Source: CAZGLR01 sp964526635 | Lineage (GTDB): Bacteria; Zixibacteria; MSB-5A5; GN15; JAAZOE01 | DNA length: 15,981 bases | Assembly (NCBI GenBank): GCA_964526635.1 | Contig: CAZGLR010000078.1 | Location: forward strand, 1-15,981 | Reading direction: 5' to 3' | Part shown: piece after piece, positions 1 through 5,851 of the stretch | How the letters are laid out: the number at the start of each line of letters is the position of its first letter | How positions within the stretch are numbered: the stretch's first letter is position 1 | Translations under genes and position numbers: made by a program | The notes under the pieces: model-generated | What the model was told of the DNA's origin: nothing | The model's database searches: none | Seen by the model: only the letters and a program-made list of their open reading frames with translations

Positions 1-1
1 G

Positions 2-205
2 GATGCCTTCGAACGTGGCACCCGTGTGGCGATCATCGATGATCTCCTGGCCACCGGTGGCACGATGGCGGCTTCATGTAAACTGGTAGAGAAAATCGGG
101 GGACAGGTCGGCGCTATCGCGCTTTTAGTCGAGCTCGACTTTCTCGAGGGCCGTGAAAAGCTACAGGGCTATGATATCCTGTCGCTGGTTCATTACGCTG
201 AGTAG
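2..205 (+). CDS. apt: Adenine phosphoribosyltransferase, C-terminal part (5' end outside window)
   Basis: This is the last 67 codons of a type I phosphoribosyltransferase. Such enzymes salvage adenine by joining it to PRPP to give AMP in the cytoplasm. The visible part opens with the PRPP-binding loop VAIIDDLLATGGT (residues 9-21 of the fragment), in which two acidic residues are followed by the A-T-G-G-T phosphate loop. It continues with the family's C-terminal fold (GAIALLVELDFLEGREKL) and ends LSLVHYAE. The A-T-G-G-T loop together with the VELDFLEGR segment points to adenine rather than hypoxanthine or uracil specificity. The stop codon is only 24 bp from the stop of the convergent minus-strand gene, and no hairpin terminator is visible between them. 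The start and the N-terminal half lie outside the window. Confidence 0.92.
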   Translation, partial: DAFERGTRVAIIDDLLATGGTMAASCKLVEKIGGQVGAIALLVELDFLEGREKLQGYDILSLVHYAE

Positions 206-229
206 CGGCAGTCTTGCACCATATCATGG

Positions 230-1213
230 CTATGGCACCAGCATGAACTCAGTATCCGGGTGGCTCCCCAGCCAGCCGTTCCACGGTCCTTTTGTGGTCG
301 GAAATCGGGTCAGGGTGCTGTCGGCAAATTGTCCCGCGACACATACGAACTCCTCGACACCAAACTCGCCGACCATCGGAAACCACATGCTCCCGGTTTC
401 ATAATCCCAGAGAACAAAAGTCGAAAAATATGTCCAACCGCTGGGGGCGATAGTCAACACCTGGCCAGCGATCTCTCGGCTGCTCACGACAGCCAGTTGT
501 TCCAATGGTCAGTAAGTTGCGGCGAGATGCACACCGCCGATCGTATCATTAACCACTTCGTGGCCGGCTACATCAGAGACAGCATAAGCCCGCGCCTGAC
601 CATTGATAACCGTTCCGATCACTTCAAACGATTCCGATGCATCCGGGAATCCCGGTTCACCGGGTTTAACAATCTGGGGATTATTGATGGGGGAAAAGGC
701 AAATCCACCCAAACCAAAACGCCAATTCCGGGCTTCCATGCCGTACTCAAAGACAGCATGCGTGATGTCCCAATCGACGCCGTCATTATCGGTTATAAAA
801 ATCGTATCCGGATATATCGGGCAGGCATCGCATGGCCCTGGACCGCCGGCGAAAACAAAATTTATCAGGTAGACGGCATCGCCAATGTTTTTTGTGATGT
901 CGCAATTAACGTCGGATGCCTCCAGCGATGGTTCCGGACCTCCGGCGAAAATAAAATTGATCATGAAGACAGCATCGCCGAGGTTGATGTCACTATCGTT
1001 ATTAAGATCACCGCAGATAAGCTGCGGAGCGGCAGCCATAAAATGGTCCGTAGATGATTGCGACGAAAAATGTTCGGGTGCGATGTGTTTACCGCCGTTG
1101 GGATTGCAGGCTGTCGGTGTGGCAGCCTGATCTGCGGCGGCAAGAGAGTAGAACAGGGCAATAAGAAATACTGCCGGCAGCAGGAGTAATGCGGCTTTTT
1201 CCTGTCGAAACAT
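230..1213 (-). CDS. Secreted dockerin-repeat DUF3179 protein, probable selenoprotein (in-frame TGA read as Sec)
   Basis: The gene reads as one 327-codon frame interrupted by a single TGA (codon 235, bases 511-509). The start is an ATG after a strong Shine-Dalgarno sequence (AGGAGGTG, 4-nt gap). A signal peptide spans about residues 1-27. Two dockerin-like Ca-binding repeats follow at about 67-95 and 100-128 (GDLNNDSDINLGDAVFMIN and DVNCDITKNIGDAVYLIN), with nearby cysteines 67, 104, 128 and 131. DUF3179 begins near 170 (FAFSPINNP, EVIGTVINGQARAYAV, HEVVNDTIGG). The next residues are A-T-Y-[TGA]-P-L, where family members have TYCPL, and the frame then continues with conserved SGW, WDYETGSMWFPM and W-x3-HPDTEF. 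Homology on both sides of the TGA argues against a genuine stop. The second Cys of the usual CPLC motif is Glu here. The DUF3179 reaction is not established; a thiol/selenol redox role is inference. The alternative is a nonsense mutation or read error. Confidence 0.82.
478..494 (-). promoter_or_regulatory. Candidate bacterial SECIS hairpin
   Basis: Read on the minus strand, GGCUG (494-490) pairs perfectly with CAGCC (482-478). The 7-nt loop is UCGUGAG; a U-G wobble can close it to CGUGA. The stem begins 15 nt after the UGA and the apical loop about 20 nt after it. Bacterial SECIS elements lie inside the coding region just after the UGA, with a short stem, an apical loop roughly 16-37 nt away and a G near the start of the loop. 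All of these are met. The hairpin was found by eye and not scored. Confidence 0.62.
509..511 (-). other. In-frame TGA, predicted selenocysteine codon
   Basis: The codon reads TGA on the minus strand, between Thr-Tyr and Pro-Leu. DUF3179 proteins normally carry cysteine here. The frame before and after is identical, with no shift, and 92 sense codons follow before a TAG. Cys-to-Sec replacement at a conserved Cys is the classic signature of a selenoprotein. Confidence 0.72.
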
Positions 1214-1333
1214 GATTCACCTCCTGTGAATGAGATTCGCGTTTATTGGTTTCGGTGTTTGAACTATTTAATGGTTAGTCGCGAGGAAGGCTGGATCGTT
1301 ACAGGTAAAATCAGGCAGAGTCTGAGAAAAATC

Positions 1334-1361
1334 TTGCCATGAACGATTACAGGTGTATAGT
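1334..1361 (+). promoter_or_regulatory. Sigma70-type promoter for tRNA-Arg
   Basis: A TTGCCA -35 box (1334-1339) is followed by a 16-bp spacer and a TATAGT -10 box (1356-1361). Transcription would start near 1368, leaving an 8-nt leader before the tRNA. The same TTGCCA -35 box occurs in front of two other units in this window. Confidence 0.6.
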
Positions 1362-1375
1362 TTGTAATGTCGTTT

Positions 1376-1449
1376 GCCCCCGTAGCTCACCAGGATAGAG
1401 CAACGGTTTCCTAAACCGCAGGTAGCAGGTTCGAGTCCTGCCGGGGGTA
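1376..1449 (+). tRNA. tRNA-Arg (anticodon CCT)
   Basis: The cloverleaf folds by eye. The acceptor stem is GCCCCCG (1376-1382) with CGGGGGT (1442-1448), with one G-T wobble at the end. The D arm is GCTC/GAGC. The anticodon stem is CGGT/ACCG, with an unpaired A-C at its base. The anticodon loop TTCCTAA carries CCT at 1410-1412 and reads AGG codons. The T arm is GCAGG-TTCGAGT-CCTGC. A73 is at 1449 and the CCA tail is not encoded. No clear hairpin terminator follows. Confidence 0.95.
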
Positions 1450-1489
1450 TTGCTTTTTGCGTAAAAAATAGATATATTATTCTAATATA
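1450..1489 (+). promoter_or_regulatory. Promoter with overlapping inverted repeat, upstream of the 58-aa gene
   Basis: TTGCTT (1450-1455), a 17-bp spacer and TATATT (1473-1478) form a good promoter directly after the tRNA. An exact inverted repeat, TATATTA-TTC-TAATATA (1473-1489), covers the -10 box and the expected start point near 1485. A dyad placed there is typical of a repressor site. Promoter and dyad are seen in the sequence; the regulation is inferred. Confidence 0.5.
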
Positions 1490-1537
1490 CCAAGCTGCAT
1501 CCCCTGATAGATTTCACTGAACAGCGGAGTATTGTTT

Positions 1538-1714
1538 ATGAGTACGGAAAAGGTCGGCACGGTTGTTTCGGGCAGCGGCTATGACTATGATGTCAAATTT
1601 GACCGCGACAGCAAGATAATTTATGTCAGTTATGCCGGTTGGACCAATATCGGCAAGGGCGACTCCGACTCCGACGCCATGCGCAAGGCCGAGGAATGGC
1701 TGCAGGAGAAATGA
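1538..1714 (+). CDS. Small orphan protein, 58 aa, unknown function
   Basis: I do not recognise this family. The start chosen is the ATG at 1538, with GGAG 8 nt upstream; a TTG two codons earlier is less likely. The protein is soluble-looking, with no signal peptide or membrane segment. It begins MSTEKVGTVVSGSGYDYDVK, has a likely beta-rich first half (KIIYVSYAGWTNIG), a DSDSD acidic run and a C-terminal helix ending AEEWLQEK. Base composition resembles the GC-richer core genes rather than the AT-rich gene downstream. A promoter and a palindromic operator-like site precede it, with a leader of about 53 nt, which supports it being expressed. It could be a small regulatory or binding protein, but nothing in the sequence shows which. 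Confidence 0.6.
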   Translation: MSTEKVGTVVSGSGYDYDVKFDRDSKIIYVSYAGWTNIGKGDSDSDAMRKAEEWLQEK

Positions 1715-1819
1715 TAGGCCACTGGTGGAGAAGCAATCGGAAATTTTTAGCTTCAAACGTGGCTACTTACTTCCAAATAGATGTTTGGCGAAGATTTGGT
1801 ATATGGGGATTAATTATCA

Positions 1820-2614
1820 ATGAATGAAGCAATGGACTACTTTCATCGATTGATTAGAACTTCTAAAGAGTTAAGACAGAGGATCGACCGCAAATATGAA
1901 GCTAATCAACACTATCAGATAATTCTTCAGTATTTATTGATTAGAGCCACTACAACGGCCGAATCTATTGCGGTCTTGGTTAAAGTGAATATAATTAATG
2001 ATGCCACTATGCTTCTCAGGTTAGTATATGAGATAAAGGTCAATCTAAAATACCTATTGCTTAATCGAGAGATTAACTCAGAAAGATACTGGCATTGGCC
2101 GACTGTTCGTATGTATTTTAAACTTAAAGAAATATTGAATAATAAAGCATCTTCGGAAGACTTTAAGAATGGCGCACAAGATTTAATTCCCAAATATGAA
2201 TTAACTTTTAATGAAATCAAAAAATATTATCGCACAAATAATGTTAATTATAGATTTGACAATAAATACAAGAGGAGTTGGTCGGGGAAGAACATTTCTC
2301 AGATGGCTGATGCAATTGGACTTCAACCACTCCACTTTCCGTTCTATTTTATTTCCTCTATGAATGCTCATCCCACTGGCCAAAAGCTTGGAGACTACTT
2401 TGATCCAAATACAGGAGTATTTAATAGGCAAAGTGAGAGCAATAACCCAGATCAGAAGTTAAACATTATACTATCTGCTGCTAATTTCATTCTATTTATT
2501 CTGGAGACTGTCAATACTGAATTATCAGGGGATATCGCACAGGAACTGGATGAATTGTTAAAAGAGTATAAACAATTAGAAAAAGAATTAACCACCCCCT
2601 CCGATCACCATTGA
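1820..2614 (+). CDS. AT-rich DUF5677-like protein, probably acquired
   Basis: The gene encodes 264 aa, starting at an ATG 10 nt after GGGGA, a weak ribosome site. The protein is mostly helical: an N-terminal helical region (HRLIRTSKELRQRIDRKYE), then a segment ending in a LRLVYEIKVNLKYLLLNRE motif at about 82-100. This resembles the R-x-x-x-E core of DUF5677 and related proteins of unknown function that are common on mobile or defence-linked DNA. A conserved-looking SSMNAHPTG stretch near 180 and a charged coiled C-terminus follow. Base and codon use differ sharply from both sides: AT-rich third positions, many AAT, AAA, ATA and AGA codons. It lies shortly after a tRNA gene. No integrase or att repeat is seen. 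The family assignment is tentative; the gene itself is well supported. Confidence 0.7.
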   Translation: MNEAMDYFHRLIRTSKELRQRIDRKYEANQHYQIILQYLLIRATTTAESIAVLVKVNIINDATMLLRLVYEIKVNLKYLLLNREINSERYWHWPTVRMYFKLKEILNNKASSEDFKNGAQDLIPKYELTFNEIKKYYRTNNVNYRFDNKYKRSWSGKNISQMADAIGLQPLHFPFYFISSMNAHPTGQKLGDYFDPNTGVFNRQSESNNPDQKLNIILSAANFILFILETVNTELSGDIAQELDELLKEYKQLEKELTTPSDHH

Positions 2615-2639
2615 CAAATCTGACCTGATCCATTAGCCT
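2611..2639 (+). promoter_or_regulatory. Possible promoter for the bacterioferritin gene
   Basis: A perfect TTGACA (2611-2616) overlaps the stop codon of the preceding gene. With a 17-bp spacer the -10 position reads TAGCCT (2634-2639), which is poor. The -35 match alone makes this worth noting. Confidence 0.3.
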
Positions 2640-2685
2640 AATACCACGCAATTATCGCATTACAAACCACAAGGAGTCCCATGCC

Positions 2686-3162
2686 ATGAAAGGCTCAGAA
2701 AAAACCATAGAAATGCTCAACAAACGCCTCAAAGAAGAATTGACGGCCATCAACCAGTACTTCGTCCATGCCGAAATGTGCGAAGACTGGGGCTACAAAC
2801 GCCTCAAAGAGTATACCAAGAAACGGTCCATACAGGAAATGAAACACGCCGAGGCATTGATCGAACGAATCCTTTTCCTCGAAGGCCAGCCGACTGTCTC
2901 ACAGCTCAACCCGATCCATATCGGCAAGAGTGTCGAACAACAAATCCGCAATGACCTCGAGGCCGAGGTTGACGCTGTCAAGGCCTACAACGATGGCATC
3001 GGTCTCGCCGTCGATGAACGCGATAACGGGACCCGCGATCTGCTCGAATCGATTCTGAGTGATGAAGAGGAGCACCTCGACTGGCTGGAAACCCAGGTTG
3101 ATCAGATCGAACAGATGGGTCTCGAACGGTATCTGGCCGAACAGACCCACGAAGAAAGATAG
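2686..3162 (+). CDS. bfr: Bacterioferritin
   Basis: This is a 158-aa haem-binding ferritin, the usual length for the family. Bacterioferritins assemble into 24-subunit cytoplasmic shells that oxidise Fe(II) and store it as a ferric core. All dinuclear ferroxidase ligands sit at the standard numbers: Glu18, Glu51, His54, Glu94, Glu127 and His130. Met52, the axial ligand of the inter-subunit haem, is also present, as is Tyr25. The opening MKGSEKTIEMLNKRLKEELT and the QEMKHAEALIERILFLEG segment are typical. The start is the ATG at 2686, with AAGGAG upstream. An ATG at 2681 is out of frame and closes immediately. No bacterioferritin-associated ferredoxin gene is adjacent. The gene ends before a strong hairpin terminator and is probably a single transcription unit. 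Confidence 0.97.
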   Translation: MKGSEKTIEMLNKRLKEELTAINQYFVHAEMCEDWGYKRLKEYTKKRSIQEMKHAEALIERILFLEGQPTVSQLNPIHIGKSVEQQIRNDLEAEVDAVKAYNDGIGLAVDERDNGTRDLLESILSDEEEHLDWLETQVDQIEQMGLERYLAEQTHEER

Positions 3163-3190
3163 TAACCGGTGGAATTACAATAAATTACAT

Positions 3191-3214
3191 GGGCGGGGCC
3201 CTCCCGCCCTTTTT
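3191..3214 (+). terminator. Rho-independent terminator after bfr
   Basis: GGGCGGG (3191-3197) pairs with CCCGCCC (3203-3209) around a 5-nt loop, followed directly by TTTTT (3210-3214). Confidence 0.88.
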
Positions 3215-3285
3215 CTGTTGCCCTCTGCGCATAAAGCGTATACCCTTGTAAGAATCACCATCCTAAAACCAGTCAGAGGTTTGTC

Positions 3286-3681
3286 ATGGCGCAACATGTG
3301 AAAATTCTCAGTATCCTGTATCTTATTCTCGGGGCGCTCGGCTTGCTGGCATCGCTGGCCACGCTGGTGACGATTGCCGGGGCGGGGATTATCGGCAGCG
3401 CATCATCGGGCGAGGCTGCGCCGGCGCTGGTGACCGGAATCGTCGGTACCGTGATAGCGGGCTTCGTCTTCCTCCTGTCGATTCCCAATATCATCTGCGG
3501 ATGGGCAATGCTGAAACACAAAGAATGGGGCCGTGTTTTCGGTATCATTCTCTCTGTTTTGAATCTATTGCAGCTTCCGCTCGGCACGATTCTGGGTATC
3601 TATGGGCTCTGGGTGCTTTTGAACGATGAGACTGTCGCGCTGTTTGCCAAGTCCAGGCGAACAGCGGGCGCGGTATCATAA
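3286..3681 (+). CDS. Small multi-pass membrane protein, 131 aa
   Basis: The protein is strongly hydrophobic with three to four predicted membrane segments, at about residues 5-35, 47-73, 82-97 and 99-112. The second half (IPNIICGWAMLKHKEWGR, then GIYGLWVLLNDETV) resembles a group of small uncharacterised bacterial membrane proteins that share the GIYxLWVLL-N/S-DET ending. No catalytic residues are apparent. The start ATG has AGAGG 6 nt upstream. A weak promoter (TTGCCC, 15-bp spacer, TATACC at 3239-3244) lies between the bfr terminator and this gene. It appears to be transcribed alone. Function unknown; a role in the inner membrane is inferred only from hydrophobicity. Confidence 0.8.
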   Translation: MAQHVKILSILYLILGALGLLASLATLVTIAGAGIIGSASSGEAAPALVTGIVGTVIAGFVFLLSIPNIICGWAMLKHKEWGRVFGIILSVLNLLQLPLGTILGIYGLWVLLNDETVALFAKSRRTAGAVS

Positions 3682-3823
3682 GCATCATTTGCAATCGATA
3701 GTCAGTTTTGTACGCCGCCGGACGTGGCGGCACATGGGGTGTACTATATCGTACACCATCGGTGGGCCGGGAGTCTGTCTGATTTCTGTAAACTGTTTAT
3801 TTACAACTGATTCATAAATAAGG
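3682..3823. other. Intergenic stretch with two inverted repeats
   Basis: This is the first part of a 335-bp gap without a gene (3682-4016). It holds GCCGCC-N6-GGCGGC (3714-3731) and GGTGTAC-TATATC-GTACACC (3738-3757). Neither is followed by a T-run, so they look more like binding sites or RNA structures than terminators. No coding sequence is credible here. Confidence 0.5.
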
Positions 3824-3851
3824 TTGCCAAGGTATATTTTTTGCCTATATT
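3824..3851 (+). promoter_or_regulatory. Promoter in front of a possible short RNA
   Basis: TTGCCA (3824-3829), a 16-bp spacer and TATATT (3846-3851) match the other TTGCCA promoters in this window. No reading frame follows; the next element is a terminator hairpin. Confidence 0.5.
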
Positions 3852-3857
3852 AGGAGC

Positions 3858-3926
3858 GTAGCACTCCCGTATTCTGCTCATTCCGAAGGCCGAAAGTCTC
3901 TCCTACTTTTCGGCCTTCACTTTTTT
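3858..3926 (+). ncRNA. Possible small RNA of about 69 nt
   Basis: The predicted transcript runs from about 3858, 7 nt after the -10 box above, to the T-run of the hairpin at 3885-3926. It has a short 5' single-stranded part of about 27 nt and then the long terminator stem. It contains no ORF with a ribosome site. I recognise no known RNA family. The call rests only on the pairing of promoter and terminator. Confidence 0.35.
3885..3926 (+). terminator. Rho-independent terminator
   Basis: GAAGGCCGAAA (3885-3895) pairs with TTTCGGCCTTC (3908-3918), followed after AC by TTTTTT (3921-3926). It could serve the possible small RNA or act as a distant terminator for the membrane protein gene. Confidence 0.8.
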
Positions 3927-3958
3927 ACCCCTGAAGGCGTAGCTCATCAATAAAGTAG

Positions 3959-3987
3959 TGGTCAGACCGCGGAGTCATTCGTATAAT
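3959..3987 (+). promoter_or_regulatory. Promoter of the isochorismatase-family gene
   Basis: TGGTCA (3959-3964), a 17-bp spacer and a perfect TATAAT (3982-3987). The predicted start near 3994 leaves a leader of about 23 nt that contains the ribosome site. Confidence 0.6.
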
Positions 3988-4016
3988 CCTGAAAATGGAT
4001 ACAAGGGAGGATACCC

Positions 4017-4556
4017 ATGCTGAAAGCCACCAATGCCGCGTTGGTGATTGTCGATATTCAGGGCAAGCTTGCCACCCTGATGCATGAAAAAGAGAAATTT
4101 TATGAAAACGCCGTCCGTATGATCCGTGGGGCCAAAGTTTTGAACATTCCAATTATCTGGAATGAACAGTTGCCCGATAAACTCGGCGAATCGATCGATG
4201 AAATCAAGAATGAACTCGACGATGCCCAGCCGCTGGTTAAATCAAGTTTCAGTTGCTGCGGCAATCCGCACTTTATGTCGCACCTGAAGGCGATGAAGAA
4301 ACGCCAGGTATTATTGATTGGTATGGAAACCCATATCTGTGTCTATCAGACCGCCCGAGACTTGCTTTTGACCGGCTATGATCTCTATGTAATCGCCGAC
4401 GCGGTCTCATCCCGGACGCTCGAGAACAAACATATCGGTCTGGATGCCATGAAGACGATGGGCGCCAAGATCACCTCGGTCGAGATGTGCCTGTTTGATA
4501 TGCTGCAGGTGGCCGAGGGTGACGCTTTTAAACAGGCGATTAAGATTGTCAGGTAA
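4017..4556 (+). CDS. Isochorismatase-family cysteine hydrolase (YcaC-like)
   Basis: The protein has 179 aa, normal for single-domain members. The catalytic triad of the superfamily is visible: Asp13 (ALVIVDIQGKL), Lys75 (PLVKSSFSCCG) and Cys108 in the GMETHICVYQTA motif. The GMETHxCV form is shared with YcaC and ISOC1-type proteins, whose physiological substrates are mostly unknown, rather than with nicotinamidase or true isochorismatase. The reaction would be hydrolysis of an amide or similar bond in the cytoplasm through a cysteine thioester. No signal peptide is seen. The start ATG has AGGGAGGA directly upstream, and a promoter with a perfect -10 box precedes it. The gene stands alone, so the context does not reveal a substrate. 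Confidence 0.9.
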   Translation: MLKATNAALVIVDIQGKLATLMHEKEKFYENAVRMIRGAKVLNIPIIWNEQLPDKLGESIDEIKNELDDAQPLVKSSFSCCGNPHFMSHLKAMKKRQVLLIGMETHICVYQTARDLLLTGYDLYVIADAVSSRTLENKHIGLDAMKTMGAKITSVEMCLFDMLQVAEGDAFKQAIKIVR

Positions 4557-4699
4557 GACTGCGACATACTATTGCCGATAGACAGGGAAGAAGGTGCCGA
4601 ATAATGTACCCGTCGGAGGTCAAAGCCCTTTGGAACAGCGTCAGAAGGGAAAGACTGTAACTTCTATCCGGATTTCATCGTAATAAAGAGAAAACCTGT

Positions 4700-4744
4700 A
4701 ACCGATTAATTTGCATTATCATGAAACAAATCAGGCGGTTTTTT
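4700..4744 (+). terminator. Probable terminator after the isochorismatase-family gene
   Basis: AACCG (4700-4704) pairs with CGGTT (4736-4740), and an inner ATTTG (4709-4713) pairs with CAAAT (4727-4731). The T-run is 4739-4744. The internal loop makes it weaker than the other terminators. The 280-bp gap around it (4557-4836) holds no convincing gene. Confidence 0.5.
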
Positions 4745-4759
4745 CATTAAATATTATTG

Positions 4760-4805
4760 TTGATATAACCAAGAGCTAACAATTTATCGTTTTATAAACC
4801 GATAA
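4760..4805 (+). promoter_or_regulatory. Weak promoter with near-perfect 22-bp palindrome
   Basis: TTGATA (4760-4765), a 17-bp spacer and TTTATC (4783-4788) form a weak promoter. Overlapping its -10 box is a 22-bp palindrome (4784-4805) with outer arms TTATCG and CGATAA and a TTTATAAA core. Ten of eleven base pairs match, the exception being T4790 against C4799. It lies 31 bp before the metallophosphoesterase start and looks like an operator. Confidence 0.45.
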
Positions 4806-4836
4806 GTTAACACGTGGGGAAGAGAGAAATCAGTAG

Positions 4837-5667
4837 ATGAGAGATTCGCAATTATCAACCAGCTATACCCCCGAGGTCATTGACTTCGACAACGACCGGC
4901 CGCCCGAACCGGTGCATACGATCCTGGTGTCCGATGTTCACCTGGGGTCGCCGGTAAGCCGTTCCACCGATTTGTTGAAGTTTTTGCAGCGGTATCAAGT
5001 CAACAAGCACGAGTATAGATTTAAACAGTTGATTTTGCTTGGTGATATATTTGATGATTTAAATTTCAAACGGCTCAAGAAGCATTCCTGGGAACTGGTC
5101 GGGTTGTTTCGCCAGATCACTGATGAAGAAAGTAATGCCGAGGTCAAATGGCTTCTGGGCAATCACGACCGTGAACTGGCCCATCTGATGACTCATCTGG
5201 TCGGTGTCGATGTTTATACCGAGTACGAGTGGGAAGTTGCCAATCGCCGTTTTCTGGCGCTCCATGGTGACCGTTTTGATATGTGGATAGTCCGGTTTCC
5301 GCAACTGGTTAATATACCGTGCTGGATTTACAGTACGATCCAGAACATGGACGGTCGCAAGCAGCGCATCTCGAGATTCGTCAAAAACCGCAGCAAGACG
5401 TGGCTGCGTATCAATAAAAAAGTCGCTGCGGGAATGATGAATTACGCCCGTTCGCTCGATCGGAAAATCGACGCGGCATTCTGCGGCCATACCCATATTG
5501 CCGAGGCAATCGAATACCCCGACGACAATATGTGGTATTACAACACCGGTTGCTGGACCGGGCGGCAGTCACCGACCTATGTGACGGTTGGCTATGATGG
5601 CCGGGTAAATCTCTGCGAACTGCGCACTGAGGCGTCGCCGGCTATTCAGCCGATTGCCGCCGGGTAG
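4837..5667 (+). CDS. LpxH-like metallophosphoesterase (UDP-2,3-diacylglucosamine diphosphatase family)
   Basis: The protein has 276 aa and the complete calcineurin-like metal-binding set: SDVHLG (Asp33, His35), GDIFDD (Asp70), GNHD (Asn109, His110), HGDRFD (His143) and GHTH (His218, His220). The HGDRFD motif and the GHTHIAEAIEYP arrangement are characteristic of the LpxH-like branch. LpxH cleaves UDP-2,3-diacylglucosamine to lipid X in lipid A synthesis, at the inner face of the inner membrane. The basic helical stretch between about 150 and 205 (RKQRISRFVKNRSKTWLR) fits membrane association. At 276 aa it is longer than the classical enzyme of about 240, so related phosphoesterases of unknown substrate remain possible. 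The ATG start follows a purine-rich GGGGAAGAGAG about 10 nt upstream. No other lipid A gene is in the window. Confidence 0.85.
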   Translation: MRDSQLSTSYTPEVIDFDNDRPPEPVHTILVSDVHLGSPVSRSTDLLKFLQRYQVNKHEYRFKQLILLGDIFDDLNFKRLKKHSWELVGLFRQITDEESNAEVKWLLGNHDRELAHLMTHLVGVDVYTEYEWEVANRRFLALHGDRFDMWIVRFPQLVNIPCWIYSTIQNMDGRKQRISRFVKNRSKTWLRINKKVAAGMMNYARSLDRKIDAAFCGHTHIAEAIEYPDDNMWYYNTGCWTGRQSPTYVTVGYDGRVNLCELRTEASPAIQPIAAG

Positions 5668-5703
5668 GACAGAGGCAGTTGATTCGTTGATAAATCAGTA
5701 AAA

Positions 5704-5729
5704 CCCGCCGGATATTGCGGGCTTTTTTT
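5704..5729 (+). terminator. Rho-independent terminator, possibly bidirectional
   Basis: CCCGC (5704-5708) pairs with GCGGG (5717-5721), followed by C and TTTTTTT (5723-5729). On the opposite strand the same hairpin is followed by TTTT, so it may also stop the convergent DUF202 gene. Confidence 0.8.
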
Positions 5730-5851
5730 GTGGTGGTATTTTCTAAAACGGGCCTTTGAAGTACGGTTGCCACCGTGCGTCTCAATTCGGCGGTCATATC
5801 CCCGCCCCGGCGTGCTGCCCGGCGGGATTATGCTCCGTGGCAGGCGACTTG

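Noticed and set aside
230..505. Separate minus-strand gene starting at TTG after the TGA
   Set aside because: It begins in the middle of the DUF3179 domain, in the same frame as the upstream part, with no ribosome site. It is the continuation of the selenoprotein reading.
260..1057. A 265-codon plus-strand frame antisense to the DUF3179 gene
   Set aside because: It shows no recognisable domain and no good ribosome site, and it mirrors conserved codons of the opposite strand. It is long only because the true gene is GC-biased in codon position, and is a likely mis-annotation trap.
1376..2700. Integrated element with att repeats at tRNA-Arg
   Set aside because: No copy of the tRNA 3' end and no integrase gene were found after the AT-rich gene, so only single-gene acquisition is suggested.
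4604..4660. 18-codon frame (ATG at 4604) with an AAGGTG-like site
   Set aside because: Too short, no family and no promoter; occurrence by chance is likely.
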